Below the pieces are notes generated by a model. It ran no database searches, was not told the origin of the DNA, and worked only from the letters and a program-made list of their open reading frames with translations. From UBA1926 sp002337215 (lineage in GTDB: Bacteria; Planctomycetota; Phycisphaerae; Phycisphaerales; UBA1924), in the NCBI GenBank assembly GCA_963973795.1, contig CAXBAF010000001.1, positions 62,001 through 126,000 on the forward strand: DNA of 64,000 nucleotides. The letters run 5' to 3'. The number at the start of each line of letters is the position of its first letter. The stretch's first letter is position 1. The position numbers and the translations under genes were made by a program. This document shows positions 1 through 8,074 of the stretch, piece by piece.

Positions 1-115
1 CATCATGGGGATGCTCACTTTCGGCTGTGGTTCCGACGGGCGGTTTCGCCGGGATGCGATCGGAGGATGCCGGCGCGCGAGAAAGATAAAGCCTGCTTGG
101 AAATAGGGGATGCGG

Positions 116-976
116 TCAGTCGACGGAGGCCGGGCTCTCGGGCGGATCGGTGTTCGACCGGTGCTCGCTGAGCCACGCGAGATAGCGGCGCAGGATCGCC
201 TGCTCGATCCGGCCTTTCCGCCGGGCGGGCACCGGGACCCGCGCGAGCATCACGATCTGGTCCTTGGATTCCATTCGCAGCGTCACGCGGGGTTCGACGC
301 TCAGCGGATCGAGCCCCTCCTTGCGCACCGTGTGCTCGATGTGCTCCTGGGCTTCCCGCATGAAGGACGAGCACTCGGTCCGGGCCGCGTCGAGCAGGGC
401 ACGTTCGCACTGGATCCAGTCGTCGTCGGCGCCGAGCGGGACGCTGAACGCGTGGAGCATGTACTCGTCGAGGAATGTCTCGTTGAGCACCGGGGTCGTG
501 AGCAGCACGCTGTTGGGGATGACGATTGTCCGCCCGGTGTGCTGATGGATGTTGGTCCCGGGCCCGACCTCAAGGATGGTCGTGGTCAGAAGCGTCTGAT
601 CGACGACATCGCCCCGGAAAGAACCGATCTCGATCCGGTCGCCGATCTGGAACGACTTGCCACTCGCGCGGAGCAGCGTCCCGCTCACGCACATGATCAG
701 TTCCTTGGTCGCGATCACGATCGCCGCGGCGATCGCGACGACCGAGAGCGCGAACGTCTTGAGCTCAGCCCCCCAGATCAGCAGGAGCCCGAGGACGATC
801 AAGAGCAACGTGACAAGCCGGACCTGCGCCGACCACCGTCTCCGCATGTCCTTGGACATCCCCTCCGCCGACCGGATCCGGCGGATGGCGATCACGCGCG
901 TCAGCAGCACCAGCGCAATGAGCACAGCGGTGCGGACAATCTGTGGGAAATGGATCGAGTCGAAGATGGCGGGCAT
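116..976 (-). CDS. MscS-family mechanosensitive ion channel
   Basis: This is a small-conductance mechanosensitive channel-like membrane protein of 286 aa, expected in the inner membrane to release osmolytes on hypo-osmotic shock. About three hydrophobic segments fill residues 8-90. They are followed by the MscS beta-domain signature, GKSFQIGDRIEIGSFRG and later GRTIVIPNSVL, which is the 'F.vGD.I.i..G.V' and 'iPNs' pattern of the family. An open frame continues upstream, but the ATG at 976 starts just before the first hydrophobic segment, whereas the longer N-terminus is arginine-rich and non-family-like. The gene is divergent from the aminopeptidase gene, 128 bp away. It is single-copy here and no partner gene is evident. 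The first 115 bases of the window, downstream of its stop, show no convincing gene. Confidence 0.85.
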   Translation of the reverse strand: MPAIFDSIHFPQIVRTAVLIALVLLTRVIAIRRIRSAEGMSKDMRRRWSAQVRLVTLLLIVLGLLLIWGAELKTFALSVVAIAAAIVIATKELIMCVSGTLLRASGKSFQIGDRIEIGSFRGDVVDQTLLTTTILEVGPGTNIHQHTGRTIVIPNSVLLTTPVLNETFLDEYMLHAFSVPLGADDDWIQCERALLDAARTECSSFMREAQEHIEHTVRKEGLDPLSVEPRVTLRMESKDQIVMLARVPVPARRKGRIEQAILRRYLAWLSEHRSNTDPPESPASVD

Positions 977-1104
977 GGGTGGCAGAGTGTACGGAGGGGC
1001 GAGCCCCGCCCGGCGAGGGGAGCGACCATTGGTCGCTAGGATTGTCCGGTTCGTCTCGGTGTAACCCGAGCGCACCGGCGGCATCCCATGGGGAGAGGGC
1101 TCAG

Positions 1105-2280
1105 ATGGACAACATCACCAACCGAGGATTCGCCGACCGACTGGCCCCCGTCATCGTCGGGTATTCCGCAGGCGTTCAGGGGGGGGACGCCGTGGCGATC
1201 CACGCCGACCCCGTGGCGATGCCGCTGATCGAGGCGCTCACCGAGTCCGTCCTCGACGCTGGGGGGGATCCCTACTGGGTCCCCCGGAGCGAGGCGTGCG
1301 AGCAGATCCTGCTGGAGAACGGAACCGACGAGCAGCTCGCGTTCCTGTGCCCCATCGACCAGACGATGATGGAAACCGCGGACGTGCGCATCACGCTCTG
1401 GGCGGAGGTGAACACGAGAGCGGGGGCGTCGGTCGATCCGAGCCGGACGGCCGCGCGCATGCGTGCCAAACGACCGCTCATGGAAACGCTCATGCGCCGG
1501 TTCAACGCCGGGGAGTTGCGCTGGTGCGGGACGCTCTACCCGACCCAGGCGTCCGCGCAGGACGCCCAGATGAGCCTGCGGCAATACACCGACTTCGTCG
1601 CGCGGGCCGGCAAGCTGCACCTGCCCGATCCAGTTGCTGCGTGGCGCGAGGTCCACGACCGCCAGGAACGGCTCCGCGAGTGGCTCCAAGGCAGGCAGGA
1701 GATCCGGATCACCGTCCCGCCGCACGCCGGGGCCGACGGCCGCGAGCACGACGGGACCGATCTCCGCGTTGATGTGAGCGGGGGCACCTGGATCAACTGC
1801 CACGGCAAGGAGAACTTCCCCGACGGCGAGGTCTTCACAGGCCCGACCAGCGCCGAAGGGCATGTCAACTACACCTATCCCGCCGTCCACGATGGGCAGG
1901 GCGCCGAAGGCGTTCGGCTCGCGTTCAAGGACGGCAAGGCAGTTGGGGCCTCGGCCCGCGTCGCGCAGGACTTCCTGATCGGGCTGCTCGACCAGGATGA
2001 GGGCGCGCGCACGATGGGGGAGATCGCGATCGGGACGAACTACGACATCGAATCGTTCACCAGGCACACGCTGCTCGACGAGAAGATCGGGGGGACGTTC
2101 CACGCCGCGGTGGGGGCGGGGTACCCCGAGGCGGGGAACTCGAACAAGTCGGGCCTCCACTGGGACATGGTCAGCGAGCTCCGCCCCGACCCGGGGACGG
2201 GTCGACCTGGCGGGACCGTCGAGGCGGACGGCGAGGTCTTCAGCAAAGACGGTGTGATCCTTGTTCCGGGGTGGTCATGA
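1105..2280 (+). CDS. M29-family (thermophilic/AmpS-type) aminopeptidase
   Basis: This 391-aa metalloaminopeptidase of family M29 removes N-terminal residues from peptides in the cytoplasm using a dinuclear metal centre. The metal-site blocks are visible: NFPDGEVFTGP (first Glu), a GEIAIGTN block (second Glu), the GGTFHAAVG histidine, and SGLHWDMV with the final His and Asp. Length is normal for the family (about 370-410 aa). The ATG at 1105 follows a purine-rich GGGAGAGGG about 8 nt upstream. The open frame extends further 5' but without family-like sequence. Its TGA overlaps the start of rsmH (ATGA at 2277-2280), so the two are probably translationally coupled. Confidence 0.9.
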   Translation: MDNITNRGFADRLAPVIVGYSAGVQGGDAVAIHADPVAMPLIEALTESVLDAGGDPYWVPRSEACEQILLENGTDEQLAFLCPIDQTMMETADVRITLWAEVNTRAGASVDPSRTAARMRAKRPLMETLMRRFNAGELRWCGTLYPTQASAQDAQMSLRQYTDFVARAGKLHLPDPVAAWREVHDRQERLREWLQGRQEIRITVPPHAGADGREHDGTDLRVDVSGGTWINCHGKENFPDGEVFTGPTSAEGHVNYTYPAVHDGQGAEGVRLAFKDGKAVGASARVAQDFLIGLLDQDEGARTMGEIAIGTNYDIESFTRHTLLDEKIGGTFHAAVGAGYPEAGNSNKSGLHWDMVSELRPDPGTGRPGGTVEADGEVFSKDGVILVPGWS

Positions 2281-3278
2281 ACGGACGGGCGAGCGGAAGC
2301 AAGAGCGATCGGGCGCACATCCCCGTCCTCTGTGATGAGGTCGTCGCGCTCCTCGATCCTCAGGCCGGCGAGACCTATGCCGACGGGACCGCTGGTCTGG
2401 GGGGGCACGCCGCCGCGATCGCGCCGCTGCTGGGGCCTTCGGGCCGGATCGTCCTCAACGACCTGGACCCGGGGAACCTCGAGAAGGCGACTGCGCGGGT
2501 CCGCGCGGCGGCGGACGAGGCCGGCGCGGACGGGCTCGAGATCATCGCGGTCCACGGCTCGTTCGCGGCGCTCCCGGCCGAGCTCGAATCGCGGGGCATC
2601 CGTGTGGACTGCTTCCTGGCGGATCTCGGGTTCGCGTCCAATCAGGTGGACGACCCCGAACGAGGGCTCTCGTTCCAAGCCGAAGGCCCGCTCGACATGC
2701 GGCTGGATCCCACCCGTGGCGAGACCGCGGCGGATCTGGTCAACCGCTTAGAGGAGCGTGATCTTGCCGATCTGATCTTCCGGTTCGGCGAGGAACGCCT
2801 GAGCCGACGCATCGCGCAAAAACTTGTCGAGGCTCGGCGGTTTGATCCGATTCATACCACGACTCGGTTGGCCGACATCGTTCGGTCGGCTTATCCCGTG
2901 GCGATGGCTCGCAAGAGCCGGATCCACCCGGCGACCCGCACGTTCCAAGCGTTGCGGATCGCCGTGAACGGGGAGTTGGACCACCTCGACCGTCTGCTAC
3001 AGGCGATCGAACGTGGTTCGGAGGCGGCGAGGCGGGCACCCGAAGGAGAAACGGGTTCTTGGCTCGCGTGCGGGGCGCGGGTGGGGATCATCGCCTTCCA
3101 CAGCCTCGAGGATCGCCCCGTGAAGCAGTCCTTCGTGGACTTTGCTTCCCGGGATCTGGTGGATCGGCTGACGCGGAAGCCGATCGTTGCGGGCGACGCG
3201 GAGGCGTCGGGCAACCCGCGGGCGCGGAGCGCGAAACTCCGCGGCGTCCGGGTGGTCTGCCCGGGGTCGAGTCGATAA
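2277..3278 (+). CDS. rsmH: 16S rRNA (cytosine1402-N4)-methyltransferase RsmH
   Basis: RsmH (MraW) uses S-adenosylmethionine to methylate N4 of C1402 in 16S rRNA, in the decoding centre. The N-terminal HIPVLCDEVV, the SAM-binding ADGTAGLGGHA, the DLGFASNQVDDPERGLSF block and the LDMRLDP motif are all hallmark MraW segments, and the late IIAFHSLEDR motif is present. Length 333 aa is typical (about 310-330). The ATG at 2277 overlaps the aminopeptidase stop; a GTG two codons earlier (2271) is possible. In most bacteria this gene opens the dcw (division and cell wall) cluster, and here it is followed by the LysM, ftsL-like and ftsI genes. No mraZ is seen upstream. Confidence 0.95.
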   Translation: MNGRASGSKSDRAHIPVLCDEVVALLDPQAGETYADGTAGLGGHAAAIAPLLGPSGRIVLNDLDPGNLEKATARVRAAADEAGADGLEIIAVHGSFAALPAELESRGIRVDCFLADLGFASNQVDDPERGLSFQAEGPLDMRLDPTRGETAADLVNRLEERDLADLIFRFGEERLSRRIAQKLVEARRFDPIHTTTRLADIVRSAYPVAMARKSRIHPATRTFQALRIAVNGELDHLDRLLQAIERGSEAARRAPEGETGSWLACGARVGIIAFHSLEDRPVKQSFVDFASRDLVDRLTRKPIVAGDAEASGNPRARSAKLRGVRVVCPGSSR

Positions 3279-3481
3279 TCTCAGCCGTGCCGGTCCGCCG
3301 AAAGGCGGGTGGGGCAGATTCGAGGTAACAGGGCCGGACGCCACGGATTCGGCGGACGGTCCTAGAGCCGGCGGTGCGAAGGGTTTGCGAGGGCCAGTCG
3401 CTCGTCGGGGAGAAACAGCGCGGGCGAGCCGGGTTCTGAGCCGGGTCGTTCTCGCGTGGTCAGCAAGGAAGCGGCCCACAG

Positions 3482-4486
3482 GTGAGACGCGAAAACAAGC
3501 TTGCGCTGATCGTCGGATTCTCCGTCCTGCTCGTCGTCGCGGTGCTGGTGAGCGATCACCTGTCCACCGCCAGATTCGACGATGTCGCCGACGGACTCGA
3601 TTCGTTGCTCGAAGTCCCGGGAGGCCGGGCATTCGTCGAGCAGCCCCTGCGCACCGAACCGCCCGCGATCGCGGCCCGTCCCGAGCGATCCGGCACCGGG
3701 CAGATCGGGTTTGGTCCGAACGGGAACAACACGACGACCGCCCGCGGTGGAGACTTCCCCGCGTACCCGCCCGATCAAGGACAAGAGATCGCTGATGGAC
3801 GCGGGACCACGGACCGTTTGGGCGTTGACGAACCGGTCGAGATCAACATCGGCTCGCTCGGCCGTGGCCAGGACGACGATCGCGAGCGCGGGATGACCCA
3901 GATCACGGGGATCGATCCCGACACGATCCGGGAATTGCTCGTGAGGCAGAAGCCGGCGCTTGTTCGGACCGGCCCCGGTACGTTGTCGGGTGGCGATGCC
4001 ACGCCGACCAAGCCCATCGAAACCCCGCGCACAACCGGTCACGTCCCGCGCGACAATAAGTACGTCATCCAGCCCAACGACACGCTCTTTGAGATCTGCC
4101 AACGCCTCTACGGCGACGGCACCAAGTGGCGAGAGCTCGTCGCGATCAACAAGGGCAGGATCCGCGAGGACGGCACCGTCTTCCCGGGCGTCGCCATCGA
4201 CCTCGTTCCCGGCGTGATCCGCTCGCCCGAGTCGCGTACCTCTCGCACGCCGAGCGGGGTCCTGATCAGTACGCCGAGCCGACCCTTGCGAGAATCCACC
4301 CGTTCGTACACCGTCAAGAAGGGCGACACGCTCAGCGAGATCGTCCAGCGCGAGGTCGGATCTGTCCGTCACCTCGGCCGAGTCCGCGACCTGAACCCAT
4401 GGCTCGAAACGCAGAAAGACAACATCCGCGTGGGCCAGTCGCTCACGCTCCCGGTCGCCCGGCGCGCGTCGGCTCGGGGTCACTGA
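3482..4486 (+). CDS. Membrane-anchored protein with two LysM domains, in the division cluster
   Basis: This 334-aa protein has one N-terminal membrane segment (about residues 7-25), a long low-complexity linker, and two LysM modules: about residues 190-243 (YVIQPNDTLFEICQRLYGDG...) and about 278-328 (SYTVKKGDTLSEIVQREVG...). LysM binds the N-acetylglucosamine backbone of peptidoglycan. The arrangement therefore suggests a single-pass inner-membrane protein reaching the cell wall. The start is a GTG at 3482 with AGGAAG about 10 nt upstream. Its 3' end overlaps the ftsL-like gene by 88 bp, so it should be cotranscribed with ftsL and ftsI. That position suggests a role in septal wall synthesis, but this is inference. 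About 200 bp separate it from rsmH, including a small perfect hairpin at 3295-3308 with no U-run. Confidence 0.85.
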   Translation: MRRENKLALIVGFSVLLVVAVLVSDHLSTARFDDVADGLDSLLEVPGGRAFVEQPLRTEPPAIAARPERSGTGQIGFGPNGNNTTTARGGDFPAYPPDQGQEIADGRGTTDRLGVDEPVEINIGSLGRGQDDDRERGMTQITGIDPDTIRELLVRQKPALVRTGPGTLSGGDATPTKPIETPRTTGHVPRDNKYVIQPNDTLFEICQRLYGDGTKWRELVAINKGRIREDGTVFPGVAIDLVPGVIRSPESRTSRTPSGVLISTPSRPLRESTRSYTVKKGDTLSEIVQREVGSVRHLGRVRDLNPWLETQKDNIRVGQSLTLPVARRASARGH

Positions 4487-4869
4487 CCGCCAAGCTCGGC
4501 GTCTGCGTCCTCGCCTTCGGGCTGATCGGCGCGGGCCTGCTCTCGACCCGCCAGTCGCGCCTGCAAGCCGCGCACGAGGTGACCGCCGCGCGCCTGAGGA
4601 TCCGCGAGCACGACGAGCGTCTGCTCGCGCTCCGCGCCGAGATCGCCCAGCACGTCTCCCCGGCCGCCGTCCGCCGGATGCTCGAGCGGCACGGCGGGGT
4701 CAGCGACCTCGCCCCGGTCGCGTCCCGTGCCCGGCGTCTGCCCTCGTGGGACCCGTCCGAAGCCGAGTTCGACGCCGAATCCGAGTCGGGACCTTCCCGG
4801 GAGATCGCGCCGTCGCGGCGGATCGATATCACGGAAGGCGACGCGGGAGGGACACGCCTTGGCCGCTGA
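4399..4869 (+). CDS. ftsL: FtsL-like small bitopic division protein
   Basis: A 156-aa protein with a short basic N-terminus, a single transmembrane helix (about residues 29-48, AKLGVCVLAFGLIGAGLLST) and a following heptad-like helix rich in Arg, Leu and Glu. It then ends in an acidic, probably disordered tail. This topology, its size and its position directly before the septal transpeptidase gene match FtsL, which bridges FtsQ/FtsB and FtsI/FtsW in the divisome. FtsL diverges quickly, so the call rests mostly on topology and synteny. The ATG at 4399 lies inside the LysM gene. A later non-ATG start near 4483 would still keep the membrane helix. The stop overlaps the ftsI start by 11 bp. Confidence 0.65.
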   Translation: MARNAERQHPRGPVAHAPGRPARVGSGSLTAKLGVCVLAFGLIGAGLLSTRQSRLQAAHEVTAARLRIREHDERLLALRAEIAQHVSPAAVRRMLERHGGVSDLAPVASRARRLPSWDPSEAEFDAESESGPSREIAPSRRIDITEGDAGGTRLGR

Positions 4870-6937
4870 ACAGACCCCATCCTCGCCCCGCGAGCGCACG
4901 CCGCGCGACCGGGCCTCGGTCATCGCCGGCCTCTTTGCCGCCGGGGCAACAATCGCCCTCCTCGCCGTCGCGGGTCGGGTCGCCCAACTCAAAGCCGCGC
5001 CGGGGCCCCAGCTCTCGCGCTACGTTTCCGACCGTGTCGGCCTCGAGCAGGAGCCCAGCCCGCGCGGCGATCTGCTCGACCGCCGGGGGCGTGCGCTCTC
5101 CATGTCCGAGGTCGGTTTCCGCGTCATCATCGACCCGCTCGCCGCCGAGAACGCGATGGACCGCGTGATCGTCGAACTCGCCGACCGCCTGGGCATCCGG
5201 GCGGACGAGATCGGCTCGCCTCTCGCCGCCGCGGTTGAGCGCAACAACGAGATCCGTGCACAACGCGCCGAGGCGGGCCGGCAACGGACCACCGACACGC
5301 ACGTCACGCTGAGCGGCCGCATCCGCGAGGTCTTCGGCTCCGCCCGCGAGCCCCGCGTCAACACCGGGAGCACCGACGGCCCGAAGCTGCGCCGCTACCT
5401 CCCCGTCGGCCCGGTGATCGAGCGGGAGATCGCCGATCTGATCGAGGGCTCCCGCCTCCCCGGCGTGCTCATCGAGAAGCAACTCGTCCGCCACTACCCG
5501 GGGGGCGACGACGTCGCGTCCATCCTCGGCAAGGTCGGATGGGGGCACGCGGGGCTGCTCGGCGCCGAACTGAAACTCGACGAACGCCTCACCGGCGCGG
5601 ACGGTCGCATCGCCTACGTCCGCGATTCCTCGATGAACCCTGTGCTCATCGACTCGGCGAGTTCAAGCCCCGGTGAGCGCGGGGAGGACATCCGCCTGAG
5701 CCTCGATCTGGAGCTCCAGCGGATCGCGATCGAAGAGCTCGAGCGTGGGATGGACGAGGCCGACGCAGCGGGCGGGCGATTGGTCATGCTCGAACCGCTG
5801 ACCGGCGAGATCCTCGCGATGGTCGATCTCTACCGCGACATCGAGGGCCTCGCCGAGTTCCCGTGGGTTGAGCCTGGCACGCCGAAGGAAGCGTGGCCCG
5901 CCTTGCCCCCCGAAGACAAGCGCCCGCGCTACCGCACGCTCCCCGAAGATCCCCGCCGCGAGATCCACCCCGCGATGGGCCGGAACCGCTGCGTCGAGGA
6001 CATCTACGAGCCGGGATCCACGTTCAAGAGTTTCGTCTGGGCGAGCGCGTGGCAGATGGGCCTGATCGGCGAGGGGGAGACGCTCTCGACGAGGCCTTAC
6101 ACGACCCCGTTCGGGCGGTACTTCGAGGACGTCACCAAGCGCGACAACCAGGACTGGGAGCACGTGCTCATCCACTCGTCCAACGTTGGGATGGTCAAGC
6201 TCAGCGAGCGGATGGCGCACGAAGACCTCCGCGAGACCGTCCTCCGCTTCGGGTTCGGCTCGCGCACGCGGATCGGGCTGCCGGGCGAGGCCGCGGGCAT
6301 CGTCACCAGCGAAGAGAACTGGTCGGACTACTCCCACACGTCGGTGGTGATCGGCCACGAGGTCGCCGTCACCCCGGTGCAGATGGTCCGCGCGTTCGGG
6401 GCGTACGCCCGTCCCGGCGAACTCGCGGGGACGCTGCCCCACCTCAAGCTGGCCTCGCCGAGCCGCGATGAGCTGCGCGCCGAGCCGCTGGTCCGCGTGC
6501 TCGAGCCCGGCGTCGCGCTGCGGACGCGTCGCGTGCTGACGCACGTCGCCGACCGGATGGACGCCTCGATGCGCCGCCGATTCCCGGATTCCCCAGAGCC
6601 CCGCTACACGCTGTTCGGCAAGTCGGGCACGGCCGACATCGCTGTCGTCCCCCCGTTCGTCACCACCGATGATGGAAAGCGTGTGCAGATGGGCAAGCCC
6701 AAGGGCGCGGGCGGCTACTTCCACGAGCAGTACTGCTCAAGCTTCATCGGGGGCGCGCCCTTCGAGGACCCGCGGATCGTCGTGATCGCGGTGATCGACG
6801 ACCCCGGGCCGAGCCGGATCCGCCAGAAAGCCCACTACGGCTCGAGCGTCGCGGGCCCGGTCGTGCGTCGGGTCGTTGAGCGGGCGCTGCCGTACCTCGG
6901 GGTGAAGGCGGAGACGCCGCTCGCCGCGGTGGAATGA
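4859..6937 (+). CDS. ftsI: Septal peptidoglycan transpeptidase (class B PBP, FtsI/PBP3)
   Basis: This 692-aa class B penicillin-binding protein cross-links septal peptidoglycan in the periplasm. It has a short cytoplasmic arginine-rich N-terminus, one membrane helix (about residues 20-40), a PBP dimerisation region and a C-terminal transpeptidase domain. All three active-site motifs are visible: STFK (catalytic Ser387, Lys390), SSN (440-442) and KSGTA (Lys588). The start is a TTG at 4859 with GGGAGG about 8 nt upstream, overlapping the end of the ftsL-like gene. Earlier in-frame ATGs lie inside that gene and would add a non-family N-terminus. No murE, murF or mraY follows; the next gene is convergent and begins at the very next base. 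A functional transpeptidase implies a peptidoglycan wall. Confidence 0.93.
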   Translation: MAAEQTPSSPRERTPRDRASVIAGLFAAGATIALLAVAGRVAQLKAAPGPQLSRYVSDRVGLEQEPSPRGDLLDRRGRALSMSEVGFRVIIDPLAAENAMDRVIVELADRLGIRADEIGSPLAAAVERNNEIRAQRAEAGRQRTTDTHVTLSGRIREVFGSAREPRVNTGSTDGPKLRRYLPVGPVIEREIADLIEGSRLPGVLIEKQLVRHYPGGDDVASILGKVGWGHAGLLGAELKLDERLTGADGRIAYVRDSSMNPVLIDSASSSPGERGEDIRLSLDLELQRIAIEELERGMDEADAAGGRLVMLEPLTGEILAMVDLYRDIEGLAEFPWVEPGTPKEAWPALPPEDKRPRYRTLPEDPRREIHPAMGRNRCVEDIYEPGSTFKSFVWASAWQMGLIGEGETLSTRPYTTPFGRYFEDVTKRDNQDWEHVLIHSSNVGMVKLSERMAHEDLRETVLRFGFGSRTRIGLPGEAAGIVTSEENWSDYSHTSVVIGHEVAVTPVQMVRAFGAYARPGELAGTLPHLKLASPSRDELRAEPLVRVLEPGVALRTRRVLTHVADRMDASMRRRFPDSPEPRYTLFGKSGTADIAVVPPFVTTDDGKRVQMGKPKGAGGYFHEQYCSSFIGGAPFEDPRIVVIAVIDDPGPSRIRQKAHYGSSVAGPVVRRVVERALPYLGVKAETPLAAVE

Positions 6938-8074
6938 TCAATCCCCCAACGGCGATTCCCCCGCCGTCATCGCCCCGCGGGTTCCGGGGAGCGTCACCGT
7001 GCGCACGAACCGGTCGTACTCCGCCTGCGCCTCGTCCAGATCCTCGGTGAAGTACGCCTTGAACACCGCGTCGCCGATGCGGCGGTAGATCTGCCGACGC
7101 GCGGCCCTGGCGCCGACCGCCCCCGTCACCGTCGCCCCGAGGTCGCCTTTCGCGGCGTCCTGCAACAGCCGTTCGAGGTCGGCCCGGTGCTTCGCGTTCT
7201 CGCCCTCGTGCAGGAAGTGCGTGAGCGCCCAGACCTGGGCGTAGTACGTCAGCGCGCGCCCGTCGGTGTGCTCGATCAGGTCCTGGGGCCGGCTCACGAG
7301 CAGGCGGGTCAGCGGGATCAGCCGTCCCTCGGCGTGCGCACGCCGCAGTTCATCGAACCGCTGCGGGTTCGACCAGGGCAGGAAGACCGGGAGCGTGTTG
7401 TCGGTGCGGTCCCAGCGGAATCCCTCGTAGTAGGCCGCGATGCCCTCCTCGAGCCAGAGCGGGAGGGGCTGCTTGAACGTGGATTGGGTGTACTGGTGCC
7501 AGCCCTCGTGGGCCGCGATCGAGAGCGTGTCGCGCGGGCCGATGTCGTAGTAGACGCCCTTGCCCCCGAGCGCGAAGCCGCCGCGCGGGATGCGGAGGTA
7601 GGTCTCGGATTGTGCGCCGGCGACGGTCCGCGTCATTGACTCCCACTGGGGTCGGCTGTTCATCAGGAATGTGTCGAGGCGTGCGCCGGGTTCGGGCAGG
7701 TCGCCGAGCGACGTCCGGTAGGAGGCGAGCGCGATCTCGATGAAGTTGGGTGCGCGCTCGAGCAGCAGATTCCGGGTCACCGTCGTGTGCAGGCGGAAGT
7801 GGGGGGTTGTGATGACCCGGCCCGAGCGCCCGCCGTAGGACCAGGGCTCGTCGGAGATGATGAGCGCACGCGGCGAGCGTCGTTCGGGGGTTCCTGGACC
7901 GGAAGCGCGGGCGTCTTCGCGTGCGCGGAGCGCGTCGTCGAGTGAGCCCGAGGACTGTCTGATCGTCTGGTGAGAGCTCTGGCGTCCCTCGTTCCCCGGC
8001 GCGCACGAGGGCGGGCAGAGCAGCCCCAAGGCGAGCAGAGGGGCGATGAAGCGGGTGGCGGACAGCCGCCTCAC
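6938..8074 (-). CDS. DUF1570-type secreted metallopeptidase-like protein
   Basis: A 378-aa exported protein with an N-terminal signal sequence (hydrophobic residues 9-20, cysteines at 20 and 24), so it is possibly a lipoprotein although the lipobox is weak. The centre carries the zinc-peptidase pattern HEGWH (residues 189-193, HExxH) and, 20 residues later, WLEEGIAAYYEG, which supplies a third (Glu) ligand as in gluzincins. This matches the DUF1570 family that is abundant in planctomycetes; its substrate is unknown. The GTG start at 8074 overlaps the valS stop (GTGA, 8071-8074), so it is translationally coupled to valyl-tRNA synthetase. That pairing has no obvious functional explanation. Confidence 0.8.
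   Translation of the reverse strand: MRRLSATRFIAPLLALGLLCPPSCAPGNEGRQSSHQTIRQSSGSLDDALRAREDARASGPGTPERRSPRALIISDEPWSYGGRSGRVITTPHFRLHTTVTRNLLLERAPNFIEIALASYRTSLGDLPEPGARLDTFLMNSRPQWESMTRTVAGAQSETYLRIPRGGFALGGKGVYYDIGPRDTLSIAAHEGWHQYTQSTFKQPLPLWLEEGIAAYYEGFRWDRTDNTLPVFLPWSNPQRFDELRRAHAEGRLIPLTRLLVSRPQDLIEHTDGRALTYYAQVWALTHFLHEGENAKHRADLERLLQDAAKGDLGATVTGAVGARAARRQIYRRIGDAVFKAYFTEDLDEAQAEYDRFVRTVTLPGTRGAMTAGESPLGD

Noticed and set aside
1..115. A possible gene at the left edge
   Set aside because: No frame with coding character or known motif is present in the first 115 bases.
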